Source of the DNA: Allobosea caraganae
GTDB lineage: Bacteria; Pseudomonadota; Alphaproteobacteria; Rhizobiales; Beijerinckiaceae
Reading direction: 5' to 3'
NCBI RefSeq assembly: GCF_003351345.1
Contig: NZ_QQTO01000012.1
Span: 1-64,000 of the forward strand
DNA: 64,000 nucleotides
The notes beneath the pieces are model-generated. The model worked only from the letters and a program-made list of their open reading frames with translations. It was not told the DNA's origin and made no database searches. Of the stretch, positions 8,938 to 17,611 are shown piece after piece. The position numbers and the translations under genes are program-made. Each line of letters begins with the position of its first letter. Position 1 is the first letter of the stretch.

Positions 8938-9324
8938 ATGGCGGTATCGAATCGGCGCTCGCGTCCCACGACCGGGACCGCGGGGGAGACTCAGGCGCTC
9001 GTCAGCAAAGTCTTGACCATGCAGGCCGATGCCGGCCTCACCATCGCGATGCGGATGCCGATCCTGCTCAAGGGCGCGCTCGGCGACAGCCGCGGCCAGC
9101 GCGAGGCGGCCAAGGCCATGACCGAGAAGGTCTCGGCGGTGATGGAGAGCGGCTTCGCCGCGACCCAGGCCGTCGGTCTGTTCTGGTGGGGTATGGCGCT
9201 CAATCCCCTCGGCCAGTTCGACATCGCAGAAGCTGCCGCCAAGGCCGCCAACAGCACGCTCGAACCCTTCTCGAAGCGGACCCGCGCCAATGCGGCGCGG
9301 CTCGGCGGACGCAAGCGGCGCTAG
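8938..9324 (+). CDS. phasin-like protein
   Basis: From the ATG at 8938 this is a 128-residue protein with a basic N-terminus, a long amphipathic helical middle (EKVSAVMESGFAATQAVGL), a short hydrophobic stretch (FWWGMALNPLG), and a basic C-terminus ending GGRKRR. The arrangement resembles phasins, which coat polyhydroxyalkanoate granules, and the basic tail could bind DNA as in granule-segregating phasins. No PHA genes are nearby, so the role is inferred from style. The open frame extends upstream to 8791, but that part looks non-coding. Confidence 0.6.
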   Translation: MAVSNRRSRPTTGTAGETQALVSKVLTMQADAGLTIAMRMPILLKGALGDSRGQREAAKAMTEKVSAVMESGFAATQAVGLFWWGMALNPLGQFDIAEAAAKAANSTLEPFSKRTRANAARLGGRKRR

Positions 9325-9335
9325 CTGACGCTCTT

Positions 9336-9475
9336 ATCTCGCGGCAACCTCTCGGCGTCATCCCGGACAAGCCGCGTTTGCGGCGCAGCTCCGGGATCCA
9401 TCGTAAAGCGCCGAGTCCTACGATGGATCCCGGAGCTCCGCTTCGCTCCGTCCGGGATGACGGCGCTTGATTCTG
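9336..9475. repeat. 130-bp dispersed palindromic repeat, copy 1
   Basis: Two nested inverted repeats: GTCATCCCGGACAAGCCGCG near 9358 pairs imperfectly with the CGTCCGGGATGAC region near 9450. The inner arms GGGATCCATCGTA and TACGATGGATCCC flank a variable centre. It fills the gap between the phasin-like gene and pssA, which converge. Nearly identical copies lie at 24081-24214, 34421-34540 (reversed) and 57191-57325. Confidence 0.9.
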
Positions 9476-9490
9476 TAAATCCAGCAGGTC

Positions 9491-10360
9491 CTAGCTCGCG
9501 CTGCCGGCCGAATTCGGCTCGCCCGCCTTCTCCGGCTCCGGCGCAATCGCAGCGTCCGGCATAGCCGCATTATGCTCGCGCTCGAGCTTGCGGTAGCGCG
9601 CGGCGCTGACCGGGATCAGCGCCAGATAGGCGATGACGATCAGCGAGAGCATCTCGAACGGATAGGCCACGAGCAGGCCGGCCAGCACGACCACGGCGAC
9701 GAAGATCGGCAGCACGTTCTCGCGCGGCACGCGGGTGCCGAGCGTCTTGCCGGCATAGCAGGGGATGCGCGAGATCGTCAGGAAAGCGATGAACAGGATG
9801 TAGATGCCGACGAAGACGGCGCCGTATTCCTGCACGGGCACACCGATGAACTGCAGGTAGAGCGGCAGCATAGCTGTCACGGCACCCGCGGGCGCCGGCA
9901 TACCGACGAAGAAGTTCTTCTGCCAGTCCGGCCGGTTGGGATCGTCCAGCATCACGTTGAAGCGCGCGAGCCTGAGCGCCATGGCGCAGGCCAGCGTCAG
10001 CGCGATGATCCAGCCGAAGGAGCGCAGGTCGTGCAGGACGAAGATCCAGAGCACGTAGCCGGTCGCCACGCCGAAATTGACGAAGTCCGAGAGCGAATCG
10101 AGCTCCGCCCCAAAGCGGGACGTGCCCTTCAGGAAGCGCGCCAGGCGGCCATCGACGCCGTCGAGCAGGGCGGCGGCGAGGATGCAATAGGTCGCCGTGT
10201 CGAGCTTGCCCTCGACCACCAGCCGCATCGCGGTGAGGCCCAGGCACAGCGCCAGCAAGGTGATGACGTTCGGCGCAAGCAGCCGGAACGGGATCGGCTT
10301 GAAGCGGGCGCGCTTCGATTCGACCCGCTCGGGCTCGAAAGGGGGAAAGAGGTCGCTCAT
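9491..10360 (-). CDS. pssA: CDP-diacylglycerol-serine O-phosphatidyltransferase
   Basis: This 289-residue integral membrane enzyme joins CDP-diacylglycerol and serine to phosphatidylserine, the first step toward phosphatidylethanolamine. It carries the CDP-alcohol phosphotransferase motif DG-x2-AR-x8-G-x3-D-x3-D, read here as DGRLAR, GAELD, then SLSD, followed by several membrane helices. The N-terminus (FPPFEPERVESKRARFKPIP) is basic and the C-terminus is a proline/alanine-rich tail. The next gene upstream on the same strand is psd, which acts on its product, so the pair is a pathway unit. A repeat-rich 200-base gap separates them. Confidence 0.95.
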   Translation of the reverse strand: MSDLFPPFEPERVESKRARFKPIPFRLLAPNVITLLALCLGLTAMRLVVEGKLDTATYCILAAALLDGVDGRLARFLKGTSRFGAELDSLSDFVNFGVATGYVLWIFVLHDLRSFGWIIALTLACAMALRLARFNVMLDDPNRPDWQKNFFVGMPAPAGAVTAMLPLYLQFIGVPVQEYGAVFVGIYILFIAFLTISRIPCYAGKTLGTRVPRENVLPIFVAVVVLAGLLVAYPFEMLSLIVIAYLALIPVSAARYRKLEREHNAAMPDAAIAPEPEKAGEPNSAGSAS

Positions 10361-10399
10361 GCCGGCGGGAATACGCGGTTTTCGAAGCGGAAGCTAGGC

Positions 10400-10557
10400 T
10401 GTCTCCTTCTCCCCCCGGGGGAGAAGGTGGCCCGCCGCAGGCGGGTCGGATGAGGGAAGTTCAGTGCGTGGCAACTGTTACGTCTCACCCGGTCATTCCT
10501 GCCCTCATCCGCCAGCGCTTCGCGCTGCCACCTTCTCCCCCGAGGGGAGAAGGGAAG
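10400..10557. repeat. intergenic palindromic repeat (CCTTCTCCCC type)
   Basis: The ends of this 155-base stretch are inverted copies (CTTCTCCCCCCGGGGGAGAAGG at the left, CCTTCTCCCCCGAGGGGAGAAGG at the right). The inner arms are CGGATGAGGG and CCCTCATCCG. It sits between psd and pssA. This composition is familiar from rhizobial intergenic repeats. Confidence 0.75.
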
Positions 10558-10559
10558 GC

Positions 10560-11258
10560 TCAAATCATCCGGAACGAACGCTTCGGCTCGGTCGCGCTCA
10601 TGTCGGCCAGCACGGTCTCGCCGGCGATCGCGGTCTGGCCCTCGCCGACCAGGGGCTGCACGCTCGTCGGCAGGTAGACGTCGACGCGCGAGCCGAAGCG
10701 GATCAGGCCGAAGCGCTCGCCGGTCGCCAGCGCGTCGCCCTGCTTGACGAAGGGCACGATGCGACGCGCGATCAGCCCGGCGATCTGGACGACGCCGACG
10801 ATGCCGGCCGGCGTCTGGATGGCCAGTGCGTTGCGCTCGTTGTCGTCGCTCGCCTTGTCGAGCTCGGCGTTGAGGAAGAGGCCGGGCGTATAGGCCATCT
10901 TGAGGATGGTGCCGGAGACCGGGGCGCGGTTCACGTGGCAGTCGAAGACGTTCATGAAGATCGAGATGCGCGTCATCGGCTCGGCCGGCAGCTCGAGCTC
11001 CGGCGGCGGCACGGCGAGCGCGACCTGGCTGACGCGGCCATCGGCCGGCGAGATCACCAGGCCCTCGCGCTGCGGCGTGATCCGGATCGGATCGCGGAAG
11101 AAATAGCAGATCCAGAGCGTGATCAGCGCGCCGACCCAGCCGAAGGGCGACCAGAGCTGGCCGAGCACGATCGTCGCCGCGACGCCGATCGCGATGAAGA
11201 GATAGCCCTCCTTGTGGATGGGCACGATCAGCTTGCGGCAGGAATCGATCAGCGACAT
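10560..11258 (-). CDS. psd: phosphatidylserine decarboxylase proenzyme
   Basis: This 232-residue protein is the short type of phosphatidylserine decarboxylase found in alphaproteobacteria. It makes phosphatidylethanolamine from the product of PssA at the inner membrane. Two N-terminal membrane helices ([16 protein letters not shown] and [11 protein letters not shown]) precede the core with [21 protein letters not shown] and the self-cleavage site [10 protein letters not shown], where the Ser becomes the pyruvoyl group. The start ATG at 11258 gives MSLIDSC. It is the upstream gene of the psd-pssA pair. Confidence 0.95.
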   Translation of the reverse strand: MSLIDSCRKLIVPIHKEGYLFIAIGVAATIVLGQLWSPFGWVGALITLWICYFFRDPIRITPQREGLVISPADGRVSQVALAVPPPELELPAEPMTRISIFMNVFDCHVNRAPVSGTILKMAYTPGLFLNAELDKASDDNERNALAIQTPAGIVGVVQIAGLIARRIVPFVKQGDALATGERFGLIRFGSRVDVYLPTSVQPLVGEGQTAIAGETVLADMSATEPKRSFRMI

Positions 11259-11419
11259 GAGAATCCCGTTTGTCTCGTTGGCGCTCGCGCGCAGGCTTTT
11301 CGCGGGGCCGGGCCGCGCGCATTGCCGCGTGATTTAGGGGGTTCGGCCGTCCGGGGGAAGGGGCTGGGGCTTACAGGCGCGGTTTTGCGCCATAATGTTC
11401 CAAGCGGGTGGTGCCCCCC

Positions 11420-11881
11420 ATGACGATCGACGCGTCCTTTCTCCCAAAGCTTTCCCATGAAGACGTGAGCTTGCATCTGAGCGAGCGCCATGACGCCGAG
11501 CACTCGCCATGGGGCGCCCTCTCCTACCGGTTCGACATCATCGTCGCCGGCCGGCGCGCGGGTACGATCAGCCTGCGGGTCGGGACGACGCACCTGCTGA
11601 CCCATCTCGCCGGCCAGATCGGCTTCTCGGTCGACCCGACGTTCAGGGGTCGCGGCCTGGCTCGCAAGGCCGTGCTGGCGCTGCTGCCGGCCGCCCGCCT
11701 CCACGGCCTGCGCGAACTCTGGCTGACCACCACGGAAGACAACCTCGCCTCGCGCCGCACGCTGGAGAATCTCGGCTGCAGCTTCGCCGGGCGCGTCCCG
11801 GTGCCGCAAAACTACGTCTCCTACGCGCAGGGCGAACGGGAGAAGCTGCGCTTCCGGCTGGCTTTGGACGGCGGCGACTGA
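11420..11881 (+). CDS. GNAT family N-acetyltransferase
   Basis: This 153-residue protein shows the GNAT acetyl-CoA fold. A central strand TISLRVG leads to the acetyl-CoA loop FRGRGLARKAVLALLP (the R/Q-x2-G-x-G/A signature). It ends with LTTTEDNLASRRTLENLGCSF, the typical DN-x-AS-x3-LE-x-LGF block. It should transfer acetyl groups to an unknown small molecule or protein. The ATG at 11420 is preferred over a GTG 12 bases upstream. It is transcribed away from psd and is followed by a binding-protein gene. Confidence 0.85.
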   Translation: MTIDASFLPKLSHEDVSLHLSERHDAEHSPWGALSYRFDIIVAGRRAGTISLRVGTTHLLTHLAGQIGFSVDPTFRGRGLARKAVLALLPAARLHGLRELWLTTTEDNLASRRTLENLGCSFAGRVPVPQNYVSYAQGEREKLRFRLALDGGD

Positions 11882-11971
11882 AGCGGTCATAAATTCACAT
11901 ACGCGCACAAATTCGGTCATCCAACTGTCGTCCACCTGCGCTTCATTGGCGTCGAAGCCAAGGAGGACGAG

Positions 11972-13537
11972 ATGAGCCATTCGACGTTGACGCGCCGCCA
12001 GGCGCTGGCAGTGAGCCTTGCCGCCGGTCTTGCGGGCAGCATGGGCGCGCAGGCGCAGGAGAAGGCGCGCAAGGGCCTGCGGATCGCGATGTCCGGCTAT
12101 CCGCCGGCGCTGGAGCCGGTGCTGTTCAACCACACCGCGACGCGGCGCGTGGCGCCGCAGATGTTCGACACGCTGACTGCCTTCGACCATAGCCACGGCA
12201 TGGCGCTGCGCCCGGCGCTGGCCGAGCGCTGGGAGCGCATCGACGCTAAGGCGCTCAAGCTGCATCTGCGCCGGGGGGTGACCTTCCACGACGGCAGCCC
12301 GTTCACGGCCGATGACGTCGCCTTCAGCCTCGGGCCGGACCATCTGCTTGGCCCCGGCCGCTCGGGCCGCTCGATCGCGCTGCAGACGCTCTCGACGCTC
12401 GACCGGGTCGAGGTCGTCGATCCGTTCACGGTGATCCTGCACGCGAAGGAGAACGACGCGCTGCTGGAGCAGCGGCTCGCCGCCTGGGGCGCCGAGATCG
12501 TCTGCAAGCGCGCCTTCGAGGCCGCCGGCTCCTGGGAGAAATGGACCGCGGCTCCCGTCGGCTCCGGCCCCTACAAGCTCGTCGAGCAGAAGCTCGACCT
12601 GCATGTGAAGCTCGCGGCGCATGACGCCTATTGGGGCGGCCGGCCGCATTACGAGACCGTCGAATACCGCATCGTGCCGGAGCTGGCCTCGCGGGTGAAC
12701 GGGCTGATCACCAACCAGTACGACATCGTCACCGACGTCTCGCCGGACCAGTTCCCCGACGTGCAGGGCCGCAAGGAGCTGGAGATCGTCGGCGGCGCCG
12801 TGCAGAACCTGCGCTTCCTCTCGATCGACCAGGATGCGCCCGTGCTCAAGGACGTGCGCATCCGCCGGGCGCTCAGCCTGGCGATCGACCGCAAGCTCTT
12901 CGTCGAGACGCTGTGGGGCAACCGCGTGCCGGTGCCCAACGGCTTCCAGCTGCCGAGCTTCGGCTCGGGCTATATCGAGGATTTCCCGGCGCTGGCCTAT
13001 GATCCGAAGCTGGCGCGCGAGCTGATCGCGGCGTCCGGCTACAAGGGCGAGCCGATCACCTACCGCCTGCTCAACAACTACTACACCAACCAGGTCTCGG
13101 GCGCGCAGGTGATGATCGAGATGTGGAAGGCCGTCGGCCTCAACGTCCAGATCGAGATGCTGGAGAACTTCTCGCAGATCCAGAAGAAGCCGGTGAACGC
13201 GATCTACGATTCATCCTCGACCGCGATCTTCCTCGACCAGCTCGGCCAGGCCTGGCGCGAGTTCGGCCCGAACGGCACCTTGCCGAAGCAGGTGGGAATC
13301 TGGTCGAATAGCGAATATTTCGACCTGGGCGCCAAGCTCCAGACCACCGTCGCGATCGCTGAACGCCGCAAGCTCCTGACCCGCATGCTCGAAATCGTCG
13401 ACCGGGACGACCCGCCCGTCATCATCCTGCACGTATCCGGCCAGTTCTATGGCAAGCGCAAGGACGTTGCCTGGGTGCCCGGGCAGACGCTCGACCTCGA
13501 TTTCGGGCCGTTCAACGGGGCGTTCGCAAGAGGCTGA
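11972..13537 (+). CDS. ABC transporter substrate-binding protein, family 5 (peptide/Ni type)
   Basis: The 521-residue protein has a twin-arginine-like signal (LTRRQALAVSLAAGL, cleavage after AQA). It then shows a bacterial extracellular solute-binding family 5 body: LRRGVTFHDGSPFTADDV, GSGPYKLVE, and IRRALSLAIDRKLFVETLWG. Such proteins deliver oligopeptides, nickel or similar solutes to an ABC permease in the inner membrane. No permease or ATPase gene follows. Instead a DeoR regulator starts 4 bases after the stop. The partner transporter must be elsewhere, or the protein works as a sensor. An AGGAGG-like site precedes the ATG. Confidence 0.9.
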   Translation: MSHSTLTRRQALAVSLAAGLAGSMGAQAQEKARKGLRIAMSGYPPALEPVLFNHTATRRVAPQMFDTLTAFDHSHGMALRPALAERWERIDAKALKLHLRRGVTFHDGSPFTADDVAFSLGPDHLLGPGRSGRSIALQTLSTLDRVEVVDPFTVILHAKENDALLEQRLAAWGAEIVCKRAFEAAGSWEKWTAAPVGSGPYKLVEQKLDLHVKLAAHDAYWGGRPHYETVEYRIVPELASRVNGLITNQYDIVTDVSPDQFPDVQGRKELEIVGGAVQNLRFLSIDQDAPVLKDVRIRRALSLAIDRKLFVETLWGNRVPVPNGFQLPSFGSGYIEDFPALAYDPKLARELIAASGYKGEPITYRLLNNYYTNQVSGAQVMIEMWKAVGLNVQIEMLENFSQIQKKPVNAIYDSSSTAIFLDQLGQAWREFGPNGTLPKQVGIWSNSEYFDLGAKLQTTVAIAERRKLLTRMLEIVDRDDPPVIILHVSGQFYGKRKDVAWVPGQTLDLDFGPFNGAFARG

Positions 13538-13541
13538 TTTG

Positions 13542-14402
13542 ATGCGGGATAGCGAAGACCGGGCATTACGCAACCGGGCCGGCGGCGCACTCGGCGCCGC
13601 CCGACAGCAGGAGATCCTGAGCCTGATCGCGCGCGGCGAGATCATCGCCGTCAACGCACTGTCCGAGCGCTTCGGCGTGTCGCAGGAGACGGTGCGGCGC
13701 GACATCCGCGCGCTGGAGGAGGCCGGCCTGCTGCAGCGCGTCCATGGCGGAGCGATGCCGACGGGAACGGTCGACCTCGCGGCGCGCCGGCCGGTGATGG
13801 AGCGGCTTGGCCTCGGGCGCGAGGCCAAGCAGGCGGCGGCGCAGGCGGCGCTGCCGCTGTTTCGGGACGGGATGCACGTCTTCCTCGGCGGCAGCTCGAC
13901 CATGCTGCTGCTCGCCGAGCTGCTGGCGAAGCGGAATCATGCGCTGACCGTCACCACCAACATGGTCGACATCGCCACGGTGCTGGCCGGCAACAGCGCC
14001 TGCGAGGTCTCGCTGCTCGGCGGCATCCTCAAGCCGGCGACGCATACCTTGACCGGCGTCGAGACGATCCGGGCGCTGGAGCGGCGCGTCTTCGACCTCG
14101 CGGTCTGCGGCGCAAGCGCCTTCGATCCGGTGCACGGCATCCTCGGCCCCAGCGCCTGGCATGCCGAGATCGGCGACACGCTGGGCCGGCAGGCGCGGCG
14201 GCTCGCCTATGTGATCGACGCTTCGAAATTCGGCCGCTCGGACGCGCATGTGGTGCGGCCCGTCACGGAGATCCACGCGATCGCGACCAACAAGGAACCC
14301 GACGCGACCTGCCGCAGCGGCTGCGAGGCGGCCGGGATCATGTTGCTGGTCGCAGCGGCGGAGGCTGCCGAGCAGGCGGTGGAAGGCGCGAGCCCGGCCT
14401 GA
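13542..14402 (+). CDS. DeoR/GlpR family transcriptional regulator
   Basis: This 286-residue regulator has the DeoR helix-turn-helix near residues 20-75 (RQQEILSLIARG, then FGVSQETVRRDIRALEEAG, LQRVHGGA). A DeoR-C sugar-phosphate-binding domain follows (MHVFLGGSSTMLLLAELL, then TTNMVDIATVL, CGASAFDPVHGI). Family members usually repress sugar or nucleoside catabolic genes and are released by a phosphorylated intermediate. Spacing of 4 bases from the binding-protein gene implies co-transcription. A C-terminal tail of about 40 residues after the core contains two cysteines (CRSGCEAAG). Confidence 0.9.
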   Translation: MRDSEDRALRNRAGGALGAARQQEILSLIARGEIIAVNALSERFGVSQETVRRDIRALEEAGLLQRVHGGAMPTGTVDLAARRPVMERLGLGREAKQAAAQAALPLFRDGMHVFLGGSSTMLLLAELLAKRNHALTVTTNMVDIATVLAGNSACEVSLLGGILKPATHTLTGVETIRALERRVFDLAVCGASAFDPVHGILGPSAWHAEIGDTLGRQARRLAYVIDASKFGRSDAHVVRPVTEIHAIATNKEPDATCRSGCEAAGIMLLVAAAEAAEQAVEGASPA

Positions 14403-14414
14403 GCTGCTCCTGCT

Positions 14415-14903
14415 TCAGGCCGCCTGCGGCCCGGCGGGGAAGCGGCGCGCGGCCAGATAGGTCAGCACCGCGAAGGCGACGAACAGCGCGCCCTGCGCGA
14501 TGGCGAAAGGAGGCTCGGACTGGGTCGGCGCAAGCGCGTGCAGCGCCGGCGCCTTCAGGAAGGCCTGGAACACGCCGACGAAGCAGAGCAGGTAATGCGC
14601 GATCACCACGCAGATCGCATAGATGCGCCGCCAGGGGCCTTCGAGCATGCGCGCATAGAGCCCGTAGCCAGCCGGCACGAGCAGGAGGATCGAGACCACG
14701 CCGAAGATGTGCGAGGGCAGGATGCCGGAGGCCGGGAGCGCGAAGCCGGTCGCGCTGGTCGCGAAGGCCGTCGAGAGGAAGGTCCCCGTCCAGCCCGGCT
14801 TGGTGTGGCCCTTGAGCAAGGCGGGGACGACGAAGAACCCCGCGAGGATCGCGATCAGGCTAAGCCAGGTGTGGAAACCGGTGAGTGTCGTCGGATCGAA
14901 CAT
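14415..14903 (-). CDS. four-helix membrane protein, unknown function
   Basis: The 162-residue protein has four predicted membrane helices (LSLIAILAGFFVVPALL, FGVVSILLLVPAGYGLY, IYAICVVIAHYLLCFVGV and the last around LFVAFAVLTYLAARRF). It has short loops and a positively charged loop between helices 2 and 3 (MLEGPWRRIY). No catalytic motif is visible. It resembles small DUF-type inner membrane proteins of rhizobia. It converges on the DeoR gene, with 12 bases between the two stops. Confidence 0.75.
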   Translation of the reverse strand: MFDPTTLTGFHTWLSLIAILAGFFVVPALLKGHTKPGWTGTFLSTAFATSATGFALPASGILPSHIFGVVSILLLVPAGYGLYARMLEGPWRRIYAICVVIAHYLLCFVGVFQAFLKAPALHALAPTQSEPPFAIAQGALFVAFAVLTYLAARRFPAGPQAA

Positions 14904-15039
14904 GGGAAGCCCCCGCCTCGCTTCCGACTCCCGGAAGCGGCCGAAGCATGCCGTAAGAGCAGCTCGCTGGCCAGCGCTTCCGCGAATTGGTCGAAGTCGA
15001 AAAACGCATCCTGGGCATGCTGCGAATTGGCAGAATCAA

Positions 15040-15087
15040 GCACCGTCATCCCGGACGCAGCGAAGCGGAGCTCCGGGATGACGCGGT
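15040..15087. repeat. half-copy of the 130-bp repeat family
   Basis: CCGTCATCCCGGACGCAGCG at the left and CTCCGGGATGACGCGG at the right form a hairpin matching one arm of the dispersed repeat seen at 9336 and elsewhere. The inner arms are lacking. It lies downstream of the ABC exporter gene. Confidence 0.75.
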
Positions 15088-15114
15088 GAGGTCGCCACCT
15101 AGGCGCAGCACGCT

Positions 15115-17028
15115 CTACTCAGTCAGGCTGACCCTGACGCTCTCGCCTTCCTCCGCAGTCGCGCGCTGGAGCGTCGCCTTGGCCTCGTCGACCTGGCGCT
15201 GGCGGTTCCAGAGCGCGGCGTAGACGCCGTCGGCCGCGAGCAACTCGCGGTGATGGCCGCGCTCGACGATCAGGCCCTTGTCGAGCACGATGATCTCGTC
15301 GGCGTTGATCACGGTCGAGAGCCGGTGGGCGATGACCAGCGTGGTGCGGCCCTGGCTGACCCGGTCGAGCGCGTCCTGGATCTCCTTCTCGGTGAAGGAA
15401 TCGAGGGCCGAGGTGGCCTCGTCCAGCACCAGCACCGGCGGCCCCTTCAGGATGGTGCGGGCGATGGCGACGCGCTGCTTCTCGCCGCCAGAGAGCTTCA
15501 GGCCGCGTTCGCCGACCGAGGTGGCATAGCCCTCCGGCAGCGACTTGATGAAGCGATCGATCTGGGCGAGCCGCGCCGCTTCGGCGATCTCGGCCTGCGT
15601 CGCCTCGGGGCGACCGTAGCGGATGTTGTACTCGATCGTGTCGTTGAACAGCACCGTGTCCTGCGGGACCATGCCGATGGCCGAGCGCAGCGAGACCTGC
15701 TGGATCGTGGCGATGTCCTGCCCATCGATCAGGATGCGGCCCTTCTGCGGCTCGTAGAAGCGGAAGAGCAGGCGCGAGATCGTCGACTTGCCGGCGCCGG
15801 AAGGGCCGACGATGGCGATGGTCTTGCCCGGCGGCACGGTGAAGGAGATGCCCTTCAGGATCTGCCGCTCCGGGATATAGGCGAAGTGGACATCGTCGAA
15901 GCGGACCTCGCCGGCATCGACGCGCAGCGGCAGCGCGCCGGGATGGTCCTGGATCTCGGGATCGCGGCCGATCAGCGAGAACATCTGCTCGATGTCGAGC
16001 GTCGCCTGCTTGATCTCGCGATAGACGGTGCCCATGAAATTCAGCGGGATATAGAGCTGGATCAGCATGGCGTTGATCAGCACGAAGTCGCCGACCGTGT
16101 TGGTGCCGGCCTGGAAGCCGCGCACGCACATCACCATCGAGATGGTCAGGCCCGCGGCGAAGATCGCGGCCTGGCCGAAATTGAGCCAGGCGAGCGAGGT
16201 ATAGGCCTTGACCGAGTTGCGCTCGTAGCGCGCCATCGAGACGTCGTAGCGCGCCGTCTCGCGCGCCTCGGCGCCGAAATACTTCACCGTCTCGTAGTTG
16301 AGCAGCGAGTCGATCGCCTTCGAATTGGCGTCGGTGTCGGATTCGTTCATCTCGGCGCGGATGGCGATGCGCCATTCCGTGGCCTTGATGGTGTAGGTCA
16401 TGTAGCCGACGACCATGACCACCAGCACGACGACATAGCGCCAGTCGAACAGGTAGAGCAGCACGCTGATGATCAGCGTCACCTCGATGATCACGGGCAC
16501 GAGCTGGTTGAGCCCGAGGCGGACCATCTCCTCGATGCCGTTGCGGCCGCGCTCCAATACGCGGGTCAGGCCGCCGGTCTTGCGCTCCAGGTGGAAGCGC
16601 AGCGAGAGCTGGTGCAGGTGGCCGAAGGTCTGGAGCGCGAGCGTGCGCACCGCATGCATGAAGACCGGCGCGAAGATCGCATCGCGCAACTGCACGAAGG
16701 CGGCCGAGCCGACGCGGGCGAGGCCGTAGATCACCGTCAGCACCAGCGGCGCGCCGACGAGGAAGGGCAGCCAATTGCCGAGCGTCGTCGGATTATGGGC
16801 GAGCGCGTCCGTCGCCCATTTGAACGTGAAGGGCACGCCCATCAGCACGAGCCGGCCGATGACCAGCAGCACGAAGGCCAACACCACGCGCTTGCGCAGA
16901 TCGGCCCGCTCCGGCGGCCAGAGATAGGGCCAGAGCGCGCGGAAGGTCGCGATGAAGCCGGAGCCGGGCTGGAGCACGACGGAGCGCGCGAAGGTCGGCG
17001 CCGGTGACGGCGCGGCAGGCGGGGACAT
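15115..17028 (-). CDS. Atm1/HMT-type ABC exporter (fused permease and ATPase)
   Basis: This half-transporter of about 637 residues has a six-helix membrane domain (roughly residues 45-330), then an ATPase domain. The ATPase has Walker A GPSGAGKST, Q-loop MVPQDTVLF, signature LSGGEKQRVAIART, Walker B VLVLDEATSALD and switch His in IAHRLSTV. ETVKYFGAE and the wording of the membrane domain match Atm1/HMT1-like exporters, which move glutathione-linked or metal-thiol compounds across the inner membrane as homodimers. I choose the ATG at 17028 (MSPPAAPSP); the frame is open to 17085. It is monocistronic, with a half-repeat downstream. Confidence 0.9.
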   Translation of the reverse strand: MSPPAAPSPAPTFARSVVLQPGSGFIATFRALWPYLWPPERADLRKRVVLAFVLLVIGRLVLMGVPFTFKWATDALAHNPTTLGNWLPFLVGAPLVLTVIYGLARVGSAAFVQLRDAIFAPVFMHAVRTLALQTFGHLHQLSLRFHLERKTGGLTRVLERGRNGIEEMVRLGLNQLVPVIIEVTLIISVLLYLFDWRYVVVLVVMVVGYMTYTIKATEWRIAIRAEMNESDTDANSKAIDSLLNYETVKYFGAEARETARYDVSMARYERNSVKAYTSLAWLNFGQAAIFAAGLTISMVMCVRGFQAGTNTVGDFVLINAMLIQLYIPLNFMGTVYREIKQATLDIEQMFSLIGRDPEIQDHPGALPLRVDAGEVRFDDVHFAYIPERQILKGISFTVPPGKTIAIVGPSGAGKSTISRLLFRFYEPQKGRILIDGQDIATIQQVSLRSAIGMVPQDTVLFNDTIEYNIRYGRPEATQAEIAEAARLAQIDRFIKSLPEGYATSVGERGLKLSGGEKQRVAIARTILKGPPVLVLDEATSALDSFTEKEIQDALDRVSQGRTTLVIAHRLSTVINADEIIVLDKGLIVERGHHRELLAADGVYAALWNRQRQVDEAKATLQRATAEEGESVRVSLTE

Positions 17029-17205
17029 TTTCAAGCGATTCCAAGTTGGCCCCGCCCCTATAGACGCGTTCGCCCGCGAATGCATGGGCTTAAGTCGCGA
17101 GCGTCCCTTGCGGCGCTCGCAGGATCGTTACGCCTTGTTATCGTCGAAAGAGCAGTGTGAGATGGCAAAAGAGCGTTTCAAGCTCGCCATCGGGGACGAA
17201 ACATC

Positions 17206-17553
17206 ATGAAAATCCAGTCCGTTATTCTGGCCAGTTCGATCAGCGCCTGCGCGGTTCTGTCTCTCGCTACGCTGCCCGCGCTGGCGCAATCCGCCCGGCC
17301 GCCAGCGCAGGTCAAGATCACCAACGCCCGCACCGTGCCGCTGACCGCGCTTGAAATCACCACCTCCGGCGAGCAGCCGCGCCTCGTCGCCAAGCTTGCC
17401 AAGCCGCTGGCGCCGGGCAAGAGCGTCGCGCTCAAGCTCAACAAGCCGGCGGGCTGCAGCTACTACGTGCTCGGCACGTTCAGCGACGAGGTCCAGAGCG
17501 ACAATGACGGCATCGACCTCTGCCGCGAGAAGACGTTGCGCCTGACGGAGTGA
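17206..17553 (+). CDS. secreted hypothetical protein (115 aa)
   Basis: A Sec signal (MKIQSVILASSISACAVLSL, cleavage after ALA) is followed by a mature domain of about 87 residues that looks all-beta. It starts QVKITNARTVPLTALEIT and has two cysteines (GCSYYV and DLCREK) that could form a disulfide. It should be periplasmic. It reads like a small adhesion or copper-type beta sandwich, but no family is recognised. It is divergent from the ABC exporter and converges on cimA, with a long hairpin between the stops. Confidence 0.75.
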   Translation: MKIQSVILASSISACAVLSLATLPALAQSARPPAQVKITNARTVPLTALEITTSGEQPRLVAKLAKPLAPGKSVALKLNKPAGCSYYVLGTFSDEVQSDNDGIDLCREKTLRLTE

Positions 17554-17559
17554 CGCGTG

Positions 17560-17609
17560 TCATCCCGCACGCGCTGCGGCGCGAAGTGCCGCAGCGCGTG
17601 CGGGATGAC
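17560..17609. terminator. bidirectional hairpin between convergent genes
   Basis: A perfect 22-bp inverted repeat (GTCATCCCGCACGCGCTGCGGC and its complement) encloses the 7-base loop GCGAAGT. It lies exactly between the stop of the secreted protein gene (17553) and that of cimA (17612). It has no T-run, but its position and strength suit a shared transcription stop. The ends resemble the GTCATCCCG arms of the dispersed repeat family. Confidence 0.8.
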
Positions 17610-17611
17610 CG

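Noticed and set aside
11249..12649. A 466-codon minus-strand frame
   Set aside because: It is antisense to the GNAT and binding-protein genes, whose plus-strand products are clear.
14855..15049. A 64-codon minus-strand frame before the four-helix membrane protein
   Set aside because: It begins in a palindromic half-repeat and overlaps the start of the supported gene in another frame; no motif.
15250..17007. A 585-codon plus-strand frame rich in Asp, His and Arg
   Set aside because: It is the complement of the Atm1-type exporter, with the low-complexity composition of shadow frames.
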